Of a stretch of 37,114 nt of DNA, positions 31,843 through 37,114 are shown piece by piece. The stretch's first letter is position 1. Each line of letters starts with the position of its first letter. Under the pieces are notes generated by a model that saw only the letters and a program-made list of their open reading frames with translations, was not told the origin of the DNA and did not search any database. Origin of the DNA: a virus. The stretch spans positions 6,618 to 43,731 of the IMG/VR virus record IMGVR_UViG_3300030102_006164. One strand, 5' to 3'. Position numbers and translations under genes: made by a program.

Positions 31843-33698
31843 TGGAATTATCATCAGAGATTTTGTCGGATATCACAGTACACATGAAGTATGCTAGATA
31901 CTTAGAGGACAAATATCGTCGCGAGACGTTTGAAGAATTAGTTGACCGCAATAAGTCAATGCACATCAAGAAGTTTCCTAAACTTAAGGACGACATTGAG
32001 GAAGCTTATAAATTTGTATATGAAAAAAAGGTCTTGCCATCGATGAGATCGATGCAATTCGGAGGCAAGCCCATCGAGGTAGCTCCAAACCGGGTGTTTA
32101 ACTGCGCATATATGCCGATTGACGATGTTCGTGCATTTAGCGAAACCATGTTCCTTCTTCTTGGCGGCACTGGTGTAGGGTATTCCGTGCAGACTCACCA
32201 CGTTGAGCAATTGCCAGAAATTCTTAAACCAAGCGGCAAGCGAACCTATCGTTATCTTATCTCTGACTCTATTGAGGGCTGGGCCGATGCGGTCAAAGCA
32301 CTTGTATCTTCATACTTTAAGGGCACTTCAAAAATCCGATTTGACTTCTCAGACATTCGACCAAAGGGGGCACGCTTGGTGACATCCGGCGGAAAAGCGC
32401 CCGGACCACAACCTCTCCGTGAGTGTCTTGTGAAATTGCGTGGGCTACTCGATACAAAAGAGAACGGTGACAAGCTGAGTCCCATTGAAGTTCACGACAT
32501 GATCTGCCATATCGCAGATGCCGTGCTTGCAGGCGGTATCCGCCGCGCTGCACTTATCTCTCTGTTTTCTGCTGATGATGATGAAATGATCGCTGCTAAA
32601 GCTGGAAATTGGTGGGAAACAAATCCCCAACGCGGCCGAGCCAACAATAGTGTTGTCCTGATGCGCCACATTGTCACAAAAGACTTTTTCAAAGAGTTGT
32701 GGGATCGTGTGAAGGCGAGTGGTGCAGGAGAGCCCGGCTTCTACTTTACCTTTGACAAAGACTGGGGTACCAACCCGTGTTGTGAAATTGCTTTGAGGCC
32801 ATATCAATTCTGTAATTTGACCGAGGTGAATGTTTCAAATGTTGATTCACAAGAAGAATATGAGGCTCGTGTGAAGGCAGCAGCTTTTATCGGGACACTT
32901 CAGGCGAGCTACACTGATTTTCATTATCTTCGTCCAGTATGGCAGCGCAACACTGAAAAAGACTCTTTGTTGGGTGTGTCAATGACGGGAATTGCTTCTG
33001 GCAATGTTCTTAGTCTAGATATGAAGGCCGCAGCCCGTGTTGTAAAAGAAGAAAACAAGCGCGCCGCCGAGCTTCTTGGTATACGACCAGCCGCACGAAC
33101 GACCTGTGTTAAACCGGCAGGAACCACATCATTGACCCTTGGTACATCCTCAGGAATTCATGCATGGCATAACGACCATTATATCCGCCGCATCCGCGTT
33201 GGGAAAAACGAAGCGATCTACAATTACTTGTCGCAGTACCATCCAGAATTGGTAGAAGATGAATATTTCCGACCACACGACACGGCAGTCATTTCAGCAC
33301 CCCAAAAGGCTCCCGCAGGTGCAATAACTCGTTCAGAGACTGCGCTAGAAATGCTGGAGCGAGTCAAGCGGGTAAGTGCGGAATGGGTTAAAGCTGGGCA
33401 CCGTAAGGGCCAGAATACTCACAATGTTAGTGCAACCGTGACTATCAGAGAAGAAGAGTGGGACGAGGTAGGCGAATGGATGTGGGAAAACCGAGAAACA
33501 TATAACGGTCTTTCTGTATTGCCCCACTCTGACCACACCTATAAGCAGGCACCGTTTGAAGACTGTGACGAACAGACATATAACGATATGATGAAATCAC
33601 TACTTGGGATTGATCTTACGAACGTTATAGAAATGCAAGACGACACAGACCTTCAGGGAGAATTAGCTTGTGCCGGCGGTGCATGTGAAATTAAATAA
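31842..33698 (+). CDS. Class II (adenosylcobalamin) ribonucleotide reductase, monomeric type
   Basis: A 618-residue enzyme of the Lactobacillus leichmannii RTPR type. N-terminal NCAYMPIDD gives C88; LLLGGTGVGYSVQ is a family mark; the active site is N311-P-C313-C-E315, with C324 in FCNLTEVN as the second redox Cys; the tail CAGGACEIK has C610 and C615 for re-reduction (RTPR C731/C736). The family usually has NPCGE; the second Cys (C314) is unusual. It is shorter than RTPR (739). It depends on host B12 and converts ribonucleotides to deoxyribonucleotides. ATG overlaps the helicase stop (TAATG). Confidence 0.9.
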   Translation: MELSSEILSDITVHMKYARYLEDKYRRETFEELVDRNKSMHIKKFPKLKDDIEEAYKFVYEKKVLPSMRSMQFGGKPIEVAPNRVFNCAYMPIDDVRAFSETMFLLLGGTGVGYSVQTHHVEQLPEILKPSGKRTYRYLISDSIEGWADAVKALVSSYFKGTSKIRFDFSDIRPKGARLVTSGGKAPGPQPLRECLVKLRGLLDTKENGDKLSPIEVHDMICHIADAVLAGGIRRAALISLFSADDDEMIAAKAGNWWETNPQRGRANNSVVLMRHIVTKDFFKELWDRVKASGAGEPGFYFTFDKDWGTNPCCEIALRPYQFCNLTEVNVSNVDSQEEYEARVKAAAFIGTLQASYTDFHYLRPVWQRNTEKDSLLGVSMTGIASGNVLSLDMKAAARVVKEENKRAAELLGIRPAARTTCVKPAGTTSLTLGTSSGIHAWHNDHYIRRIRVGKNEAIYNYLSQYHPELVEDEYFRPHDTAVISAPQKAPAGAITRSETALEMLERVKRVSAEWVKAGHRKGQNTHNVSATVTIREEEWDEVGEWMWENRETYNGLSVLPHSDHTYKQAPFEDCDEQTYNDMMKSLLGIDLTNVIEMQDDTDLQGELACAGGACEIK

Positions 33699-33702
33699 TT
33701 AC

Positions 33703-33731
33703 TTGACTTTTTTTATACAATAAGTTATATT
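33703..33731 (+). promoter_or_regulatory. Sigma70-like promoter of the co-chaperonin/ThyX unit
   Basis: TTGACT (33703-33708), 17 bases, TATATT (33726-33731), immediately after the RNR stop. Same -10 and extension (TATATTATAA) as at 29426. Confidence 0.78.
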
Positions 33732-33753
33732 ATAAAAATAAATGGAGTTTGCA

Positions 33754-34023
33754 ATGGTTTTAGAGCCTAAAAATAAATGGATTGAAATCGAACTTAGTTT
33801 CGACAAGAAAGAAGAAAAACAAGAGAGCATTGTTGCCCTACCTGAGGATTACCGGCCGGCTCAAAAGCCATATAAGGCAGTGTCGGTCGTATCGGATCCT
33901 GAGGCTAGTTATAAACACGGTGATGTTATCGTCGTGCCCACGCACGTTATCCAAGAGATTGAAATTAGAGATAACAAGTTTTATCTTGTAGAAAGAAATT
34001 ATATCATGGCAACAGTGAGGTAG
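33754..34023 (+). CDS. GroES/gp31-like co-chaperonin
   Basis: An 89-residue protein. GGAG (33744-33747) is six bases before ATG 33754, so this start is preferred to the in-frame ATG at 33742 that contains part of the SD. The fold marks of GroES are present: an IVALPEDY stretch where the mobile loop lies, KAVSVVSD, YKHGDVIVVPT (GroES: VGDIVIF), EIRDNKFYLVERNYIMATV (GroES: NEEVLIMSESDILAIV). T4 gp31 replaces GroES for folding gp23. A similar job for the capsid protein here is likely but is inferred. Confidence 0.7.
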   Translation: MVLEPKNKWIEIELSFDKKEEKQESIVALPEDYRPAQKPYKAVSVVSDPEASYKHGDVIVVPTHVIQEIEIRDNKFYLVERNYIMATVR

Positions 34024-34025
34024 GT

Positions 34026-34784
34026 TTGGTTGACCCAGAAGCATACAGAACCCAGCGAGAGTGGCTGGAGCAAAACAATGACAGAACAAGAAAAATACGA
34101 AAGACTATCAATATTTATGATGATGATATCGGTCGTGTTGACTATGTACAGCACATGGGTGACGACCTAACAATCGTTAACAGTGCCCGCGTTAGTTTTG
34201 GTAAACACAAGGAGTCACTAGATGAGAAAGATGAAAAACTTATTAACTACTTGGTTAAGCACCGACACACTTCGACGTTTGAGCATAACGTTGTTACGTT
34301 TCGTTTTGTGGTTCCAATGTTTGTTAGGTCTCAGCATCATCGTCATCGCACTTGGAGCTATAATGAAATTAGCCGTAGGTACACTGATGTAAACCTTCAG
34401 TTTTACCAACCAAAAGCTTTCCGAACACAGCACAAGTCTAATCGACAGGCATCAAATCCTGAAGAACTAATTAATCCTGTGATTGTCTGGGATGGTGAAA
34501 CCTGCGCTGAAGTTATCAGGGGTCACCACACAAAGTCACTAAAACTTTTTGATAAGCTCATTGAAGCAGGTGTTTGTCGAGAACAAGCTAGGGGAGTTTT
34601 GCCCCAGAACCTATACACAGAATATTATGGAACTGTTAATTTATCTAACTTACTTAAATTCATTGACCTCCGAACGCACGAAGGTGCCCAGTGGGAAATC
34701 CAAAAAGTTGCTGAGGCATGTTTGGAAATTGCTGAGGGCTTGTGGCCAGTCGCTGTTAAGTCTTATCGGAGTTCAAAGCAATGA
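34026..34784 (+). CDS. thyX: Flavin-dependent thymidylate synthase ThyX
   Basis: A 252-residue ThyX. The signature RHR-x7-S is R106-H107-R108...S116 (RHRTWSYNEISRRY). Other family marks are VNSARVSFGK, LVKHRHTSTFEHN, and ENLY-like PQNLYTEYYG with FIDLRTHEGAQWEI near the C-terminus. It makes dTMP using reduced flavin and methylene-tetrahydrofolate. The start is TTG 34026 with GAGG five bases upstream; the first 38 residues are atypical for ThyX, and no better in-frame start exists. Another ATG with a good SD at 34078 opens a different frame. ATGA links it to the next small ORF. Confidence 0.9.
   Translation: MVDPEAYRTQREWLEQNNDRTRKIRKTINIYDDDIGRVDYVQHMGDDLTIVNSARVSFGKHKESLDEKDEKLINYLVKHRHTSTFEHNVVTFRFVVPMFVRSQHHRHRTWSYNEISRRYTDVNLQFYQPKAFRTQHKSNRQASNPEELINPVIVWDGETCAEVIRGHHTKSLKLFDKLIEAGVCREQARGVLPQNLYTEYYGTVNLSNLLKFIDLRTHEGAQWEIQKVAEACLEIAEGLWPVAVKSYRSSKQ
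34078..34170 (+). CDS. Possible 30-codon ORF inside the 5' end of thyX
   Basis: ATG at 34078 has GGAG (34067-34070) seven bases upstream and opens a +1-frame ORF (MTEQEKYERLSIFMMMI...) overlapping thyX. The peptide is hydrophobic in its second half. The start context is better than that of the TTG used for thyX, but nothing else supports it. Confidence 0.22.
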   Translation: MTEQEKYERLSIFMMMISVVLTMYSTWVTT

Positions 34785-34900
34785 AAAGGACAGCAAGGCA
34801 AGAAATCATGGCCTTGTCCGCAGCAAGGTTGGTAAGAGACACAGTAATTAATGCTTGCTTTTTAGCTGGGATCATGTTATTATATTATAGTTGCTCATAG
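34781..34900 (+). CDS. Possible 39-residue membrane peptide
   Basis: ATG 34781 overlaps the thyX stop (ATGA), and the frame ends at TAG 34898-34900. The product has a basic N-terminus (MKRTARQEIM) and a hydrophobic segment (VINACFLAGIMLLYYSCS). The next gene's SD overlaps the stop and its promoter lies inside this ORF. Coupling and charge pattern support a real small membrane protein; codon evidence is minimal. Confidence 0.45.
   Translation: MKRTARQEIMALSAARLVRDTVINACFLAGIMLLYYSCS
34855..34883 (+). promoter_or_regulatory. Sigma70-like promoter of the DUF4385 gene
   Basis: TTGCTT (34855-34860), 17 bases, TATTAT (34878-34883), with the TATATTATAG sequence shared with other sites directly overlapping. 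The -35 is weak. Confidence 0.5.
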
Positions 34901-34908
34901 GAGGTATT

Positions 34909-35415
34909 TTGGGACGACTGCACGACGCTAATATCGAGACTCTTCAGATGCAAGAGTATTTTGAAAAATGGAATCCAGACATAGACTACAGAGAAAACCC
35001 TCACCTATATAATATTGGCCGCGGCCAGCAGGGTGTTCTTCTTTGCGAGCCATACAAATCAGAAATTTGCGCCCACTGGCGTTTTAAAACTCCAGCAGAA
35101 GCAGAGATATCATCCCAAAAAATTTATTCTATGTTCCTAGAGTTTGTTGAACAGGATGATTTTGTCGGCGCTGATATGGCAAAGAAATTTCTTCACATGG
35201 GATTCACCCGTGCCCGCCGCTATGCGAACCACCGCGATGGCAAGAAATATGCATCAGATGGTACAGTGTTGCCACAAGAACCGGATGCTATGACTTGCGC
35301 CAAGGCGGAATCCGCTGTAATTTTTCGAGAGATGTGGAAATTGGCCAGAGAAAACGACACCTACCTTAAAATGAAACAAGATTTTAAGAGAAGTAAAGAT
35401 GGAACAAAAAGTTAA
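34909..35415 (+). CDS. DUF4385 family protein
   Basis: A 168-residue protein; start TTG 34909 with AGGAGGT (34899-34905) four bases upstream, preferred to the in-frame TTG at 34891 that lies before the SD. It matches DUF4385: DYRENPHLYNIGRGQQGVLL, EPYKSEICAHWRFKTP, DDFVGADMAKKFL and GFTRARRYANHRDGKKY. The family occurs in bacteria and phages, function unknown; the conserved Arg/Tyr/His residues suggest nucleic-acid or nucleotide contact but this is a guess. It overlaps the next gene by 17 bases. Confidence 0.82.
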   Translation: MGRLHDANIETLQMQEYFEKWNPDIDYRENPHLYNIGRGQQGVLLCEPYKSEICAHWRFKTPAEAEISSQKIYSMFLEFVEQDDFVGADMAKKFLHMGFTRARRYANHRDGKKYASDGTVLPQEPDAMTCAKAESAVIFREMWKLARENDTYLKMKQDFKRSKDGTKS

Positions 35416-35896
35416 AGATTATATAAAAGAAGTTCTCAGTGAGAAGCGACCCGAGTTTGGGGGAAGAGCCACATGCCCGTTTGCACTACCAGAGCTTGAA
35501 TCTGGTAGGCTTATGATTGGCGAGGTGCAAGGCGAACAAGGATTATCACAACTAATAGATAAATTTCATGAATCTAATTATGATAGCGCGCTTCTTACAA
35601 TTGAGGATGACATTCCAGCACATCAAACCGATCAGTTCGAAACTTTTGTTGATAAGTTACTAAGATTCAAAGGAATGGAACAATTTAAGAGCATTTGCTT
35701 TAATCCGAATGATCCTGTATCAGTGGAGGGTTTCAACCCCAGATCTATGTCACCATGTTTTATGATAAACATAGCAAGAAGAGAAGTTCTATATAAAGCA
35801 AATAGATTGATGTATAAAACAAATTACTACGATAAATTATCAGATGAGTATTTATCTTTTTTAAGATTAGAAGGGAGAGGAAAAAATGCAAAGTGA
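35399..35896 (+). CDS. Hypothetical protein between DUF4385 and glutaredoxin genes
   Basis: A 165-residue soluble protein, not recognised with confidence. It has a CPF motif near the N-terminus (RATCPFALPE), a second Cys-rich part (SICFNPNDP, SPCFMINIARREV) and a C-terminal helix. The two regions with Cys and Phe/Asn/Pro recall small conserved bacterial proteins (DUF1415-like), but this is tentative. It overlaps DUF4385 by 17 bases and glutaredoxin by 11, so it is in a tight operon, possibly with a redox theme. Confidence 0.6.
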   Translation: MEQKVKDYIKEVLSEKRPEFGGRATCPFALPELESGRLMIGEVQGEQGLSQLIDKFHESNYDSALLTIEDDIPAHQTDQFETFVDKLLRFKGMEQFKSICFNPNDPVSVEGFNPRSMSPCFMINIARREVLYKANRLMYKTNYYDKLSDEYLSFLRLEGRGKNAK

Positions 35897-36227
35897 AGAA
35901 ACAGTTTTTAAGATGTATATCAAGGAAACCTGCCCATACTGTGTCAAGGCACGGGATTATGTAATGAAAGAGCTAGGTGCTAGCCTACATACAATTGAGG
36001 TGTCCAAAGACAGCAATTTGCGCCAAATGATTATCGAAGATACTGGCCAAACAACGGTGCCGGTAGTATTTCTTGGCAACACATTTATCGGCGGTTGCGA
36101 TGATCTGATCAAGTTTGGCCAGTCCAGCGAGGGTAGAATTCAAATCCTGCATAGAGAGGTCGATATTCTACGCGCCCAGTATAATAGAATACACCTACAG
36201 ATCGAAAAGTTGGTAAGATCGCAATGA
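35886..36227 (+). CDS. Glutaredoxin
   Basis: A 113-residue glutaredoxin: MYIKETCPYCVKARDYV with the C16-P-Y-C19 active site, QTTVPVVFLGNTFIGGCDDL with the cis-Pro (TVP) and GG-DD glutathione-binding end. The C-terminal 25 residues (HREVDILRAQYNRIHLQIEK) form a helical extension beyond the normal fold. It probably supplies electrons to the class II reductase, whose C-terminal Cys pair needs a thiol donor. GGGAGAGG precedes the ATG. Confidence 0.9.
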   Translation: MQSEETVFKMYIKETCPYCVKARDYVMKELGASLHTIEVSKDSNLRQMIIEDTGQTTVPVVFLGNTFIGGCDDLIKFGQSSEGRIQILHREVDILRAQYNRIHLQIEKLVRSQ

Positions 36228-36237
36228 TGGTGGCCTA

Positions 36238-37101
36238 GTGTCCGAGTTAGAACGACACATTTATCAAAAAGATACAATTGTCATAGGTGGTAGTTTGCAA
36301 GCGCTATTGTATGCCTATATTCATGAATTGCCAACTATTTATGTGGAAGAAAAAATTCCATTTCGTTTTGATGAAACAAAGCATGTAAATTTAGCCCATA
36401 TTGGACTTGACCCGGACCAGCCATACAGTAACAGTGAATTATGGGCAAGATTAAAGTTCTTTTTGGGTCTGGCCGGCCTTTTACCAATGTCAGACAAAGC
36501 AGCAAGTATCAGAGTAAACGACAATCAGCTATCTGTAGTGACAAAGCGTTCTAGAAATATAAAATTTAATTTTAACAAATTGGTGGTTTTTGACGATGAA
36601 GAAGTATTCGGATTACCTACGATCAAAAAGAAAACAGCGGAAAAAAGCAGAGTTCTTGATTGGGTCAACGTTCGTAGTGGATGTAGCCATAGTATATTAC
36701 ATTTGCACTCTGATGGAGAATTTGTAAAAGATATTATATTCTATCCCACCGATAGATCTGATAATAGAAATCTAAAGGATCTGGTGGCCGTGTCGTACCT
36801 TACAGAAGAGCAAATAAATGACTTTAATTACTCTGACACTATGGCAAAATTTAAAATTATTGAAATGATGAAAGACGCAGGCATTCGTGGAGCAAGAAAC
36901 GGTAGAGACGTTAACAACCCAGAGAGATTCAAGTATTACGCAATAAAAATAGAGCCTGCTCAACGAATTATTGAGAGAAACGTCACCAAGTATTACGATG
37001 CTGACGACAGGTTTGAATTTGTGTATGATACAGTGACACAATTGCTCGACAAATTAAATAAACCACAGGGCTATTTATCTAAAGTAAGCGAGGCGTTTTG
37101 A
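36238..37101 (+). CDS. Unidentified protein with Rossmann-like N-terminus
   Basis: A 287-residue protein starting at GTG, 10 bases after the glutaredoxin stop. The N-terminus DTIVIGGSLQALLYAYIHEL followed by TIYVE looks like a dinucleotide-binding beta-alpha-beta turn (GGS instead of GxGxxG). No other cofactor or catalytic motif is clear; the rest is mixed helix/strand with many Lys and Asp. It could be a flavin- or nucleotide-binding protein, or simply share the local pattern. Expression by coupling is likely. Confidence 0.6.
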   Translation: MSELERHIYQKDTIVIGGSLQALLYAYIHELPTIYVEEKIPFRFDETKHVNLAHIGLDPDQPYSNSELWARLKFFLGLAGLLPMSDKAASIRVNDNQLSVVTKRSRNIKFNFNKLVVFDDEEVFGLPTIKKKTAEKSRVLDWVNVRSGCSHSILHLHSDGEFVKDIIFYPTDRSDNRNLKDLVAVSYLTEEQINDFNYSDTMAKFKIIEMMKDAGIRGARNGRDVNNPERFKYYAIKIEPAQRIIERNVTKYYDADDRFEFVYDTVTQLLDKLNKPQGYLSKVSEAF

Positions 37102-37114
37102 ATAAGCATATGGT
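37098..37114 (+). CDS. Possible start of next gene (partial)
   Basis: TTG 37098 overlaps the preceding TGA (TTGA) and is read NKHM to the window edge. GAGG lies at 37090-37093. Overlapping starts are common in this genome, but six codons give no product information. Confidence 0.25.

Noticed and set aside
1-37114. tRNA genes, insertion sequences, attachment sites or integrase
   Set aside because: Reading both strands I saw no cloverleaf-like sequence, transposase, integrase or terminal inverted repeats; absence is by eye, not by scan.

Overview
The window is part of the genome of a tailed, contractile-tail bacteriophage of the broad T4-like (gp23-type capsid) lineage. It looks like an uncultivated, probably aquatic 'far-T4' virus rather than a close T4 relative. 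The virion genes can be matched to T4 proteins by motif and order: gp22-like scaffold, gp23 capsid, gp13, gp14 and gp15 neck/terminator proteins, gp18 sheath, gp19 tube, a gp26-like baseplate protein and a gp53-like LysM protein. The replication genes are also T4-like (gp32, UvsX, RNase H/FEN, gp41), except that the polymerase is a very small family A enzyme instead of T4's family B gp43. All recognised genes are on the + strand and there is no gap over 300 bases. Host identity is not visible in the sequence. Gene starts are ATG, GTG and TTG, usually with good Shine-Dalgarno (SD) sites.

Layout. (1) 1-4.4 kb, adhesin/fibre region: the end of a structural gene, a 961-residue repetitive tail-fibre-like protein, a guanidinoacetate-methyltransferase-like enzyme, and a beta-sandwich virion protein. 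(2) 4.4-4.7 kb: a phage copy of ribosomal protein bS21. (3) 4.8-24.4 kb, head, neck, tail and baseplate: scaffold, major capsid protein, small putative decoration protein, gp13, gp14, gp15, giant sheath, tube, gp26-like protein plus a small partner, tape measure, tube-cap-like protein, LysM protein, large hub-like protein, and a 431-residue unknown. (4) 24.45-26.5 kb: the minimal family A DNA polymerase and a protein whose motif order resembles the FtsZ/tubulin GTPase domain. (5) 26.5-31.8 kb: ssDNA-binding protein, a lipoprotein and a small membrane protein, an unknown, UvsX, FEN nuclease, DnaB-type helicase. (6) 31.8-37.1 kb, nucleotide metabolism and accessory genes: class II ribonucleotide reductase, GroES/gp31-like co-chaperonin, ThyX, a 39-codon membrane ORF, a DUF4385 protein, glutaredoxin and two unknowns.

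Regulation appears split in two. Nine intergenic sites upstream of virion-region genes (one of them upstream of bS21) share an AT-rich motif, roughly CTA(A/T/C)TTA-N-TATAA, 25-75 bases before the start codon; I infer these are phage late promoters. In the replication and metabolism half the promoters instead look like host sigma70 sites (TTGAC-N17-TATATT). One of these is built into a 12-bp hairpin whose right arm also holds the SD of the FEN nuclease gene. Rho-independent terminators follow the capsid gene, the 141-residue gene and the gp26-like/73-residue pair.

How the genes fit together: the virus carries its own fork (polymerase, helicase, SSB, recombinase, flap nuclease), dNTP supply (B12-dependent reductase, ThyX, glutaredoxin), capsid folding help (co-chaperonin) and a translation-initiation factor-like ribosomal protein (bS21). 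The most interesting items are the FtsZ/tubulin-like protein, the hairpin-promoter-RBS switch, the bS21 gene together with a perfect anti-SD match at the capsid gene, the GAMT-like methyltransferase in the fibre locus, and a possible frameshift between the tube and tape-measure genes.
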